Source of the DNA: a virus
DNA length: 64,000 nucleotides
Virus record (IMG/VR): IMGVR_UViG_3300047994_000617
Location: 1-64,000 of that record
Strand: one strand, 5' to 3'
Shown here in pieces: positions 41,352 to 49,615 of the stretch (within the stretch, counting starts at the first letter, position 1; each line of letters starts with the position of its first letter). The notes beneath the pieces were generated by a model, which was given only the letters and a program-made list of their open reading frames with translations, searched no databases and had not been told where the DNA came from. The position numbers and the translations under genes are program-made.

Positions 41352-41908
41352 TGCGCGCGATCGTGTGCTGGCCAGCCTGGATCCCCCTTCTCCAAGCTCG
41401 TGCTGAAGGAGAACGCTTCGATCTCGTGCTCGGCAAGGTCGAGCGCCCCCGGATCCCCCTGCTCCCGCGGGACGGGCTCGCGTCGAAGCCGTCCGAGCCG
41501 GTGAAGGTCTACCTCATCGCCCACGGCCGACTCCGAGCCCACGTTCCCCTCTCGGCGATCCGCAACACCGTGCAGGGCTTCGTCCTGGAGCTCCACGACC
41601 TCGCCGCCCTCGAGCCGGTGACCGTCCGGGGCCTCGTGCTCCCCTGGTGGCTCGGCGCCAAGGTCGTGGAGGACGTCTTTGCACGAGGCCAGGACGAGGG
41701 CGCCTGGAAGGACTCCGAAGAGATCCCCTTCCCGGGATGGGCCACCGAGGGCCTACCTGCGCCTCTCCAGGCCGAGGCGGCGCAGTTCGCCGCCCGCGTC
41801 CGCCGCCCCGCCCCCATCGCTCCTGCCACGCCTGCGGCGCAGTCCGGCGCCCGCGGACGCCCCGCGCCCGCCGCATCGTCCAGCTCTGCACAGCCCACCC
41901 TGTTTTGA
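41351..41908 (+). CDS. Hypothetical protein ending in QPTLF
   Basis: A 185-residue protein starting at the ATG at 41351. Beta-rich N-terminal region (VKVYLIAHGRLRAHVPL, GFVLELHDLAA), then a Pro/Ala/Ser linker, and the C-terminal five residues QPTLF, the place and form of a sliding-clamp-binding tail. It follows the exonuclease with a TGATG overlap, supporting a shared replication role. Confidence 0.65.
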   Translation: MRAIVCWPAWIPLLQARAEGERFDLVLGKVERPRIPLLPRDGLASKPSEPVKVYLIAHGRLRAHVPLSAIRNTVQGFVLELHDLAALEPVTVRGLVLPWWLGAKVVEDVFARGQDEGAWKDSEEIPFPGWATEGLPAPLQAEAAQFAARVRRPAPIAPATPAAQSGARGRPAPAASSSSAQPTLF

Positions 41909-41916
41909 GGGATCCG

Positions 41917-42534
41917 ATGACCAGCTTGGCCACCGTCACCGACCACCATGCCACCCGCCCCGGCGTGCCGCACCCTGCTCCCGTCGCCCGCTCGCCCTTC
42001 GACGCTGCCCTCCTGGAGCGCTACCGCAAGCCGCCTCCGATCCCGGACGTCGTGCTCGCCGTCGCGTTCCGTCGTCCCTACGGCGGCCTGGTGGCCGACC
42101 GCGTGAAGCTCATCGACGCCCGGGACCAGCCCTTCAACAGGCCGGGGGGCGCGCAGTGGATCGCGATCTACAACTGCAAGCACGTCGACGAGCTCCAGGT
42201 GGGCGTCCGCGGCCGCGCCGGCGCGCTGCCCTACCAATTCGGCAAGGGGCCGGACGCCGATCGCCTCGTCGAGAGGCGCCAAGGACCGGCCCAGCGGGTG
42301 ATCGGGTTGGTGTTCGTGGTGGGCTCGCGGCTCCTTCGTCTGGAGGACATCCCGCTGAGCTATTTCTTCGAGCGTGGGCGCTTCGCCTGGCTCCTCGCGC
42401 ACGCGGTCCGGTTCTCGACGCCGGTCACGATGGAGGCCCTCGGCCTCCGGAACGGCCCGCAGGGGCCCGTGAGGGTCCCCGGCGCGCCGCTCCGGGCGGC
42501 TCTCGCACAGACACAGAAGGATTCGGATCGATGA
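41917..42534 (+). CDS. ASCH/PUA-like protein (paralogue of the 36154 gene)
   Basis: A 205-residue protein with a GAGGGA ribosome-binding site. SPFDAALLERYRKPPPIPDV, VLAVAFRRPYGGLVADRVKL and RPGGAQWIAIYNCKHVDELQ are nearly the same as in the 36154 product, followed by a longer C-terminal helix pair. The two genes clearly share an ancestor. The ASCH-like core suggests RNA or nucleotide binding. Confidence 0.7.
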   Translation: MTSLATVTDHHATRPGVPHPAPVARSPFDAALLERYRKPPPIPDVVLAVAFRRPYGGLVADRVKLIDARDQPFNRPGGAQWIAIYNCKHVDELQVGVRGRAGALPYQFGKGPDADRLVERRQGPAQRVIGLVFVVGSRLLRLEDIPLSYFFERGRFAWLLAHAVRFSTPVTMEALGLRNGPQGPVRVPGAPLRAALAQTQKDSDR

Positions 42535-44033
42535 CGCCCGCGGCTCTCCCTGTTGCCGCGGCCGAGGCCGCAGAGCCCACGGCCTCGCCGACGCGAAGGC
42601 GCTGGAAGCCGAAGCCCGGTGAGCCCGGGGCCCTGGATTGCCTCCGGTACGTCTGGATCGGTGCCGACGGCACCGTCCGTCAGCCGAGCGATGTGGCGGA
42701 AACCTGGCTCGACCGAGAGGCCCGGGTGCTGACTGTGCTCCTGCTCCTCGCCTGGGCCGAAGCGAAAACGGACGTGAACGGCGATCGCATCGTGGTGAAG
42801 GGCTACGTCCTGGAGTACCTGCTCCAAAGAAGCCGGCTGTCGCGCTCCGATTGGTTCCGGGCCGTCAACTTGCTCAAGCTCGCCGGGGTGCTCTCGGTAG
42901 GTGGCGGCAAGCGCCGTGACGCGAAGGGGAAGGTCCGGAGCGTCATCAACGGGTACGTCCTCCACGTCCAGCGGCTTCTGGAATGGACCGGCAAGCCCCG
43001 GCCGCTCGAATGGCCAAAGGCGGCGACACGAGCGAGCCAGCCGGATCAGGGGCCCGGCGAGCTGGAAGCCGCCCTCGAGGAGGCCCGGGTCACCTTGGGC
43101 CTCGCCGAGGCCGACGTCGCCGCCAAGCGCGCCCTCGCCCGCCAGGCCGACCGAGAGGCCCGGCGCCTCAACGCAACCGAGGAGCGCCTCAACAGGGAAA
43201 TCAAGCGCCTCCGCGAGCGCCGGGAGGAGTTCGAGCGGCTTAAGGCGACGAAGGCCGTGGCCGAGGTCTCCGCGCTCCGCCTCCAGGCCGGGCTCTGCGA
43301 GGCGCCGGCCAGCCTGGTGCGCCCTGTCCGGCTCGATACTCACGCGACGGACACCGCTCTTTCACCCGTGATCTCGGATGGTTCCGAGAGCCACCGGCGG
43401 TACAACGAGACCCCCGTAGGCGCCGCGGCGCCGTCCCTGGGGAAACCCCCGGTGGCTTCCTGCGCTCCGCTGGCTGACGCCCCGCCTTCGTCTGTGATCT
43501 CGGAGGGTTCCGAGGGCCACCGGCGGTACAACGAGACCACCGCCACCACCGCCACCACCGCCACCACCGCCACCACCGCCACCACCGCCACCACCGCCAC
43601 CACCGCCACCACCGCCACCGCCACCGCCACCACCGCCACCGCCACCGCCACCACCGCCACCGCCACCACCGCGGCCTCCGTGCCGCCGCCCGGCGCCGAA
43701 GCAACCGTGCCGACCAAGCCCCGCCCCGAGCTCCGCGAGCAGGACCGCGAGCTCGTCGAGGCTGCCGAGGAGCTCGGTCCGTTCGTCCCCATCTGCGCCA
43801 ACATGTGCGCCAACGCGCGCGCCCGCGGCTTCGTGACGCTCCGCGAGCGTCCAATCCTCGAGCAGGAAGTAGCAGCCAAGCGGGGGCCAGGTCCCCGCAA
43901 GACGGGCGATCCAATGCACAACAGCCTCCAGCCCATGGCCGGGCCGGGCGAGCACAACTGGGTGACGAAGCACAAGGAGAAGGGGCTCATCATCCGCGCG
44001 AACGCCCGATCACGGGCGGGAGGAAGCCAATGA
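42531..44033 (+). CDS. Winged-helix protein, candidate replication initiator, with repeats
   Basis: A 500-residue protein. Residues 30-145 read as a replication-type winged helix (TWLDREARVLTVLLLLAWAE, GYVLEYLLQRSRLSRSDWF, AVNLLKLAGVLSVGGGKRRD). Residues 175-245 are coiled coil. It then holds two copies of a 45-base motif (VIS.GSE.HRRYNET), a 45-residue Ala/Thr run made by a trinucleotide-type repeat, and a C-terminal region with CANMCANA. It sits directly upstream of the DnaC-like loader, as initiator and loader genes often do. The initiator role is inference from fold and position. Confidence 0.6.
   Translation: MTPAALPVAAAEAAEPTASPTRRRWKPKPGEPGALDCLRYVWIGADGTVRQPSDVAETWLDREARVLTVLLLLAWAEAKTDVNGDRIVVKGYVLEYLLQRSRLSRSDWFRAVNLLKLAGVLSVGGGKRRDAKGKVRSVINGYVLHVQRLLEWTGKPRPLEWPKAATRASQPDQGPGELEAALEEARVTLGLAEADVAAKRALARQADREARRLNATEERLNREIKRLRERREEFERLKATKAVAEVSALRLQAGLCEAPASLVRPVRLDTHATDTALSPVISDGSESHRRYNETPVGAAAPSLGKPPVASCAPLADAPPSSVISEGSEGHRRYNETTATTATTATTATTATTATTATTATTATATATTATATATTATATTAASVPPPGAEATVPTKPRPELREQDRELVEAAEELGPFVPICANMCANARARGFVTLRERPILEQEVAAKRGPGPRKTGDPMHNSLQPMAGPGEHNWVTKHKEKGLIIRANARSRAGGSQ
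43368..43538 (+). repeat. Two 45-base direct repeats, each with an inverted repeat
   Basis: Copies at 43368-43412 and 43494-43538 differ at only a few bases. Each contains CTCGGA-NGGT-TCCGAG, a perfect 6-base inverted repeat, followed by CCACCGGCGGTACAACGAG. Located inside a candidate replication-protein gene, they resemble iterons or a replication-origin element, but could simply be a duplicated protein segment. Confidence 0.55.
43535..43671 (+). repeat. GCC/ACC microsatellite
   Basis: About 137 bases of imperfect (GCCACCACC)n and (GCCACC)n units encoding Ala/Thr. All units are multiples of three, so length changes would keep the reading frame. The minus-strand reading gives a false poly-Gly or Trp-Arg-rich frame, which is not a gene. 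Confidence 0.9.
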
Positions 44034-45049
44034 CCGCGACAGCACCGGTAACGGAGCCCTCGACGATCGACTCGATGAGCGACCAGGAGGCGTTCCGCCT
44101 GCTCGCCGATCTCACCGCCACCAGCCGCACGCGCCTGGGGCTCGGGCCCGACGGCCGCGCGCCCCCCGCCCCGCCGAATCAGCGCACGCCAGCAACCGCG
44201 CCAGCTTCGAAGATCGATCTGTCCCTGGCCGTCGGCAGCCTCGGCGCGGTCGCCCCCGAAGTCGACGACCCCGAGGAGCACGAGCCCGAGATGCTCGATC
44301 CCGTGCGCCTGCCCGGCTGGAGCCGCGCCCAGCGGGCCTTCGCCCTCCGAGGGGCTCACGTCTGCCGCGGTGGGCCGCTCGTCCGGGGGAAGCCCTCTTG
44401 GGCGTGCAGCGTGCCCCTCCCTGGCCCCGGCCTCTGCGTCGAGTGCTTCAAGCGCATCCGCGCCGCCGAGCGCGCCGAGGCGATCGACGCCCTCGTGCGG
44501 GAGCGCATGCCCCAGAAGCACTGGGATTGCTCCTGGGAGACGCTGCCCACCCTTCGAGACGAGGAGGACGATGGTCCTCGCGTGGATGTCTCGGTCGAGA
44601 CCCTGGCCGAGATCCGCGCGGCACTCGACAGCCGACGGCGGGCAATCCTTCACGGCCCCCCCGGCGCTGGGAAGAGCACCCTCGCAGCCTGCTATCTCCG
44701 AGCCGCCATCGAAGCAGGCGCGCGGGCGTACTTCGTGATGGCGGTGCTTCTGGATGACACCGAAGAGGGCCGGGCCCTCTTCGATCGGTGCCTCCACGCC
44801 GACACGCTCGTGCTCGACGATCTCAGCGGCGAGTTCCTTGGTGCGCCGCCCGAGGGGAGCGTAGGCGCCATCCGGGCGAAGCTCACGCTCAAGCTCCTCA
44901 CCCTGCGCTTCGCCCACAGCCGACGCACGGTGGTCACCTCGGGACGCTCCCTCGAGGAGCTCGCACCCCTTTACGGGGGCGGGCCGCTCCGCCGGATCTT
45001 CCAAGGCGCGGCCGAGATCGAAGTCGGCGGAAGCGCGGGGGACGAATAG
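44030..45049 (+). CDS. DnaC/IstB-like AAA+ ATPase (helicase loader candidate)
   Basis: A 339-residue protein. Walker A is HGPPGAGKST (about 207-216) and Walker B is TLVLDDLSGEFLG (about 259-271). A later RRTVVTSGRSLEELAPLYGG fits sensor-1 and the IstB/DnaC end. A Cys set (CRGG, ACSV, CVEC) at residues 105-140 is a likely zinc site, as in DnaC-type loaders. It should load DnaB onto DNA. The dnaB gene lies far away at 10648; the candidate initiator is immediately upstream. Confidence 0.85.
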   Translation: MTATAPVTEPSTIDSMSDQEAFRLLADLTATSRTRLGLGPDGRAPPAPPNQRTPATAPASKIDLSLAVGSLGAVAPEVDDPEEHEPEMLDPVRLPGWSRAQRAFALRGAHVCRGGPLVRGKPSWACSVPLPGPGLCVECFKRIRAAERAEAIDALVRERMPQKHWDCSWETLPTLRDEEDDGPRVDVSVETLAEIRAALDSRRRAILHGPPGAGKSTLAACYLRAAIEAGARAYFVMAVLLDDTEEGRALFDRCLHADTLVLDDLSGEFLGAPPEGSVGAIRAKLTLKLLTLRFAHSRRTVVTSGRSLEELAPLYGGGPLRRIFQGAAEIEVGGSAGDE

Positions 45050-45109
45050 CGTGGCGGTCGCGCCCCCCATTGCTCTTGCCGCGCGCCGGCCGGTGGTAAC
45101 GTTGACCCG

Positions 45110-47131
45110 ATGGATCGTCCGGTAGAGCAGCTCCCCTACCGCTGCCCGATCTGCCTGCGGCGCACCGGCGATCCGACCGAGACCTGCGGAGGGTGCGGAG
45201 CGCTCGCCTGGGAGAACACCTCCCCCGCCCCGAGGCCGGCTCCCGCGCCCGCCGGGCGCGCGCTCCCTCCTTCGGCGCCTCAGGCGGGTGCCCGGGCGCT
45301 CGCTGCCCTCGCGACGAGCTCGTCCTCCCCGCGCCCCATCGATCTGCCCTACCGGTGCCCGGGCTGCGGACGGCGAGGGGATGACCCGAACGCGGCGTGC
45401 AGCGGGTGCGGTCGGGTCGCCTGGGAGAACACTACGCCGCGCCCGCTCGCCCAGGGCCCGCGGCGCCCCTTCCCGGCGCCCGCGAGGCGCCCGATGGCCG
45501 GATGGCCTCTCGGGCCTCCTGCTCGCCCTCTCACGCCCCCTGAGCGGGCTCCTGTCGCCCCCCGCAGCCCTGTCGCTGGCGCGCCCCCGGCCGCCCCGAG
45601 CCCCCCTGTCGCTGGCGCGGCGGTCCCTGGCCCGGCTGTGGTCGCCGAGGAGCCGCACACCGCGGAAGATCGCAAGTGGCTGAAGGCGATGGAGGCCCAG
45701 ACGCGAAGCGCTCTCCACCAAGCGAAGGCGATCCGCGTCCGGCTTACCCCAAACAGCGCCCTGCTCACCTTCGCCGGGTCCGCCAACCTGACGGTGGACC
45801 AGATCCAGAAGCGGCGCTCGGAGCTCTTGACCACGTTCGGGGTGGAGATCATCGCTGTCCAGCCGGAAGCGGGCGCGATCACGCTCGCCATCGCGCGGCC
45901 CACCCGGCGGGTCGTTCGGTTCCAAGACCTCTGGGGGCAGTGGCGGCCGGAGTCGACCCAAGGCAACAGCGATCTCCTCATCGGCGTCCGCGAGGCCGAC
46001 GGGGCGCTCCTGGTCCTCTCCCCGGGAGCAGCCCATGCTCCGCACACGCTGATCGCGGGCTCGACCGGCAGCGGCAAGTCCGTGCTGATGCAAAACATCT
46101 GCCTCTGCATCGCCGCGACGAACACGGTGGAGCAGGCGGAGATCGTGCTCATCGACCCGAAGCTCGGCGTCGATTACTTCCAGCTCGAGGATCTCCCCCA
46201 CCTTCGCGACGGTGTGATCTGTGACCAGGCGACCGCGCTCAGCCGCCTCCGGGCCCTGGTCGAGGAGATGAACGACCGGTACCGGCGCTTCAAGGAGGCC
46301 AAGGTCCCGAACCTGCGCGCCTACAACACGAAGGCCGGCGCGAGCGATCGGCTCCCGACCATCTGGCTCATCCACGACGAGTTCGCCGAGTGGATGATGG
46401 TCGAGGAGTACAAGGCGGAGGTGATCTCGATCGTGGGTCGCCTCGGCGTGAAGGCCCGCGCCGCCGGCATCCACCTCGTCTTCGCGGCGCAGCGGCCGGA
46501 GGCCAGCGTCATGCCGATGCAGCTCCGCGCGAACCTTGGCAACCGCCTGATTCTGCGCGTCGACTCCAAGGGCACCTCCGAGATCGCCCTCGGCGGCGAG
46601 AAGGGCGCCGAGCAGCTCCTCGGCAAGGGCCACCTACTGGCCAAGCTCGAAGGGACCAGCGGGCTCCACTACGCCCAGGTCCCCTACGTCGACCCCGAGA
46701 CGATGGAGAGCTTCGTGCGGGAGATCGCCCCCGCGGGCACCCCGCGGGTTCGGCGGCCGCCACCCGTGGTGATCGGCCCCGAGGAAGCGCCGCGCCCCAC
46801 CCAGGACCCCGCTCGCAGCTCACGGTCCGCCGGCGCGGCGGGCGGCGACGAGCGGCGGGACGCGCCCGACGGGCGAGGGCGCGGCGCCTCGCCGGACTTC
46901 ACCCGTCCCTTCCTCGCCCACGCCGCCCGCCGCTGGGGCGCCCCCGAGGTCGAGGGCTACCTGGCCGAGCTTCGCGCGAGCGGCGTCCACCCGCAGTCCG
47001 TCAAAGGCTGGCACGACTCCTTCCTGGCCGTCCGCAAAGAACTTCAAGCGATGGCGCGCGAGGACGACGACGGCGAGGACGACGACGGCGATCCGCCGGT
47101 CGGATCGACGGGCTCCAAGCTCTTCCACTGA
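45110..47131 (+). CDS. FtsK/HerA-type DNA-translocating ATPase with N-terminal zinc ribbons
   Basis: A 673-residue protein. Two similar N-terminal zinc ribbons (YRCPICLRRTGDP...CGGCGALAWENT and YRCPGCGRRGDDP...CSGCGRVAWENT) are followed by a Pro/Ala linker. The motor has Walker A AGSTGSGKSVLM (about 315-326), VLIDPKLGVDYFQ, Walker B WLIHDEFAEWMM (about 418-429), and VFAAQRPEASVMPMQLRANL, all FtsK-family hallmarks. Possible roles: packaging of DNA into a virion (as the related PRD1-type ATPases do), conjugative transfer (TraB-like), or segregation. It directly precedes the virion-like module, favouring packaging. Confidence 0.88.
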   Translation: MDRPVEQLPYRCPICLRRTGDPTETCGGCGALAWENTSPAPRPAPAPAGRALPPSAPQAGARALAALATSSSSPRPIDLPYRCPGCGRRGDDPNAACSGCGRVAWENTTPRPLAQGPRRPFPAPARRPMAGWPLGPPARPLTPPERAPVAPRSPVAGAPPAAPSPPVAGAAVPGPAVVAEEPHTAEDRKWLKAMEAQTRSALHQAKAIRVRLTPNSALLTFAGSANLTVDQIQKRRSELLTTFGVEIIAVQPEAGAITLAIARPTRRVVRFQDLWGQWRPESTQGNSDLLIGVREADGALLVLSPGAAHAPHTLIAGSTGSGKSVLMQNICLCIAATNTVEQAEIVLIDPKLGVDYFQLEDLPHLRDGVICDQATALSRLRALVEEMNDRYRRFKEAKVPNLRAYNTKAGASDRLPTIWLIHDEFAEWMMVEEYKAEVISIVGRLGVKARAAGIHLVFAAQRPEASVMPMQLRANLGNRLILRVDSKGTSEIALGGEKGAEQLLGKGHLLAKLEGTSGLHYAQVPYVDPETMESFVREIAPAGTPRVRRPPPVVIGPEEAPRPTQDPARSSRSAGAAGGDERRDAPDGRGRGASPDFTRPFLAHAARRWGAPEVEGYLAELRASGVHPQSVKGWHDSFLAVRKELQAMAREDDDGEDDDGDPPVGSTGSKLFH

Positions 47132-47517
47132 GCCAGGGAGATGAAGGGCCTGGGATCGCTCCCAAGCTCTCCGTGGTGGCCGTGGGCCAGCTTGCCCCTC
47201 TCGATGGGGTCCGGCGCCAGCGCTTCCACGCTCCCACCAATGGGCTCGGCTGCGCGGCGGTTCATGCGGGATCGCGTCGCGCCCACTTCGCGAAGCCGCC
47301 CGTGCCCATCTCCGGCGGCGAGGTCGCGACGTGTTGAAGCCCCGACCGAAAGGCCGGCGGCCGCCTCTGTCCAGCGGTCCGGCTCCCCACGGGATCCCGG
47401 GTCCGCGCCCTCGCCGAGGTCTCCCCGTGGTCGAAACCCGTCCCCCTGTGGGACGCGCCGAGATCCCACCCCGCGACGCATTCTGATCTGCCTCCGGATC
47501 GATCTGCCTCCTGCCCT

Positions 47518-47543
47518 CGGAGAGAGACAGCGGTCTCTCTCCG
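47518..47543 (+). terminator. Perfect 11-base inverted repeat
   Basis: CGGAGAGAGAC pairs with GTCTCTCTCCG around a four-base loop. It lies about 390 bases after the ATPase gene. No T-run follows, so it may be a terminator, an RNA processing site or a protein-binding dyad. Confidence 0.45.
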
Positions 47544-47662
47544 GGGGTGATGATGAGGGGATCCCGGAGAGCAGAAGCGCACCTTTCCACACATTACTTC
47601 CAGGGAGCAAGCCAGCGTGGGTACCTCGCTGCGGTCCACCCTGCCTCGGACCCTGGCCCCCC

Positions 47663-47767
47663 GGGTGGGGAGGTGGGGTGGCCCCGGGGGTGGGGGGATG
47701 GGTGGCTCTTGGGTGGGGGGTGGGGTGGTCGAGGGTGGCAAATCGCTGGGTTTGGGTGGGTCCGGGG
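47663..47767 (+). other. G-rich tract with quadruplex-forming potential
   Basis: More than ten runs of three to six G separated by short loops (for example GGGTGGGGAGGTGGGG). This satisfies the usual quadruplex pattern many times over. It lies just upstream of the conserved 22-base element and the virion-like gene series. Confidence 0.7.
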
Positions 47768-47782
47768 TCCGGCCGCAAATTC

Positions 47783-47804
47783 GGCGTGACCCGATTCCAC
47801 TTAT
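47783..47804 (+). promoter_or_regulatory. Conserved 22-base element, copy 1
   Basis: GGCGTGACCCGATTCCACTTAT, shared almost exactly with 50709-50730 and, inverted, with 52285-52306. Here it is followed by CAGTTTG and lies 38 bases before the ATG at 47843. The near-identical distance in copy 2 suggests a promoter or activator site for the virion-like genes. Confidence 0.6.
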
Positions 47805-47842
47805 CAGTTTGCAGAGGCTTGTCCGGGCCCCATGCTGGCGGC

Positions 47843-49612
47843 ATGACCCAGCACCCGGAGGGCGAGCATGCACCCTACGATCCCTCTGGGGGGGCTGGCG
47901 TACAGACAGGCTATCGACCCTCGCCGCCGCATCCGCCGATCAAGTCACATCCGCTGTTTCCGCTCCCGCTCGACGAGCAGGGGGCGCCCGTCGGCTTCGA
48001 GACGGTCGAGATCTGCTACGTCTGCTTCCTCCGCAAGGGGCAGCCCAATATCTACGCACCGCAGAACTTCGAGGCTGACGACCCGCGCGTACAGGATTGG
48101 GCCTGGGTCGCCGCGACGTGGGGCGGCGGCCAGTACCAGGCCATCGCCAAGGACGCGCAGCGGAGGGTGATCCGGCACTCCGGTGAGTGGATCCTCTTCG
48201 ATGGACCGTCGAAGCCGATGGTGATGCCGCCCGACGGCCCGCCGATGGCGACTGTCGCAGCGCATCAGGCCCCGCCAGCGCCCGCTGCCACTGCCGCGCA
48301 GGTGCCTCCGCCCGCCGCCAGCCTCTCCCCGGAGGTGGCTGCACTCGTCGGCGTGGTCAAGGCGCTCGCCGAGGAGGTCCAGCACATGAAGGCCGCTCCG
48401 CCGGCGCCGCCTCCCCCGACTCCAGAGCAGACGATCCTGCTGAAGGTCGTCGAGAAGCTGGACCGGATGGACGAGAGGTCGCGCGAGCGCCCGCCGGCGC
48501 CAGCGGATTCGCTGGTGGCCGTGATGCCGATGTTCCTTCAGCAGATGAAAGACGCCAGCGACAACAACCGGCTCATCATGCAGGCGATGATGGACCGGAG
48601 GAACGAGACTCCGGTGGCGAGCGTGGTTCCACCGTCGCCGGTGGACCAGATGGCCACTCTCATCAAGATGCTCGAGCCGTGGATCAAGCCCCCGCCGCAG
48701 GCCCCCGCGCCGGCCCCGACTGCACCGGCAGCACCGGCCCCAGATCCGCTCGCTTCGACGTTCGCGGTCATGGACAAGCTCAAGGAGCACGGGATGATGC
48801 CCGGTGCCACCGGAGCAGGGAGCAACGACTTGAAGTCGGTGATCGATGGTGGCGCGGCGGTCGTGACGAGGTTCATCGACGCGAAGGCGAAGACGGACGC
48901 GGCTGCCCTCGAGCTGAAGAGGGAAGAGCTCCGGGCGAGCAGGACGGTCCTCCCGCCGCCGGCCCAGGCCGCACCTCCGCCCCAGGCCGCGCCGCCGGCC
49001 CAGGCAGCGCCGCCGGCCCAGGCCGCGCCTCCGCCCCAGGCCGCGCCGCTGGCGGTCCAGGCCGCGCCTCCGCCCCAGGCCGCGCCGCCGGTGGTCCAGG
49101 CCGCGTCTCCGCCCCAGGCCGCGCCGCCGGTGGTCCAGGCCGCGTCTCCGCCCCAGGCCGCGCCGCAGGCGGTCCAGGCCGCGTCTCCGCCCCAGGCCGC
49201 GCCGCCGGCGGTCCAGGCCGCGCCGTCGCGCGACGAGGCACCTGTGGTGGCCCCTTCACCGCCTCCGCCACCGGGCGCGCGGTCTCCCGCTCCGCCGTCG
49301 CCCGTCGCCGAAGCCGCTTCGATCCTCGAAGAGCTGCCCGCCGACACAACGAGCCTTCTCAGGGAGGCTGCGTCGTCGATCACGGTCGAGGAGCAGATGG
49401 GCGCCGCGCAGGCGTTTGCTGGGCTGAAGAGCCTTTCTCAGTCCGAGCGCGTACCGGTCTTGGAGAGCATGTTCCCCAACATGGACACCGGGATGGCCAC
49501 CGGCGTCTCCCGCATGCTCGACGACCTCCCTGTGGACATGCTCCTGCAGAGCCTCCACGGCATGAAGATGAAGATCCTCCTCAACGGGCATAACCCGCCC
49601 CCGGTGGCCTGA
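47843..49612 (+). CDS. Ala/Pro-repeat coiled-coil protein
   Basis: A 589-residue protein starting at the ATG at 47843; the frame is open further upstream through the G-rich region but lacks coding character. Residues 45-120 form a small globular domain with CYVC. Residues 160-400 mix Pro-rich linkers and helices. Residues 370-470 are a tandem QAAPPP/QAASPP region. The C-terminus is a helical domain (SSITVEEQMGAAQAFAGLKS, MFPNMDTGMATGVSRMLDD). No family recognised. It is the first gene of the putative virion unit, under the conserved 22-base element. Confidence 0.7.
   Translation: MTQHPEGEHAPYDPSGGAGVQTGYRPSPPHPPIKSHPLFPLPLDEQGAPVGFETVEICYVCFLRKGQPNIYAPQNFEADDPRVQDWAWVAATWGGGQYQAIAKDAQRRVIRHSGEWILFDGPSKPMVMPPDGPPMATVAAHQAPPAPAATAAQVPPPAASLSPEVAALVGVVKALAEEVQHMKAAPPAPPPPTPEQTILLKVVEKLDRMDERSRERPPAPADSLVAVMPMFLQQMKDASDNNRLIMQAMMDRRNETPVASVVPPSPVDQMATLIKMLEPWIKPPPQAPAPAPTAPAAPAPDPLASTFAVMDKLKEHGMMPGATGAGSNDLKSVIDGGAAVVTRFIDAKAKTDAAALELKREELRASRTVLPPPAQAAPPPQAAPPAQAAPPAQAAPPPQAAPLAVQAAPPPQAAPPVVQAASPPQAAPPVVQAASPPQAAPQAVQAASPPQAAPPAVQAAPSRDEAPVVAPSPPPPPGARSPAPPSPVAEAASILEELPADTTSLLREAASSITVEEQMGAAQAFAGLKSLSQSERVPVLESMFPNMDTGMATGVSRMLDDLPVDMLLQSLHGMKMKILLNGHNPPPVA
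48955..49225 (+). repeat. Tandem coding repeat (QAAPPP / QAASPP)
   Basis: About eight units of roughly 27-39 bases built on GCCCAGGCCGCGCCGCCG with GTCCAG joints. The protein product is a flexible Ala/Pro linker. Units are nearly identical at DNA level, so length may vary between isolates. Confidence 0.85.
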
Positions 49613-49615
49613 GAC

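Larger units (their letters stand above)
47132..47842 (+). other. 711-base intergenic region
   Basis: The longest stretch without a convincing gene. Its left half has no gene in any frame that looks real. It holds a strong inverted repeat (47518-47543), a very G-rich stretch on the + strand (47663-47767), and a conserved 22-base element (47783-47804) 38 bases before the next start codon. This layout fits the end of one transcription unit and the start of the virion-gene unit; a replication origin is also possible. Confidence 0.65.

Noticed and set aside
43340-46633. 1,097-residue minus-strand frame
   Set aside because: It spans three clear plus-strand genes and includes the reverse of the GCC/ACC microsatellite.
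47141-47842. Extension of the 589-residue protein upstream to 47141
   Set aside because: The frame is open through the G-rich tract but reads as low-complexity Trp/Gly/Pro sequence. The ATG at 47843 lies right after the conserved element, at the same distance as in copy 2.
48955-49225. CRISPR array or mobile repeat
   Set aside because: Repeats are contiguous, in frame and without spacers; they encode an Ala/Pro linker.
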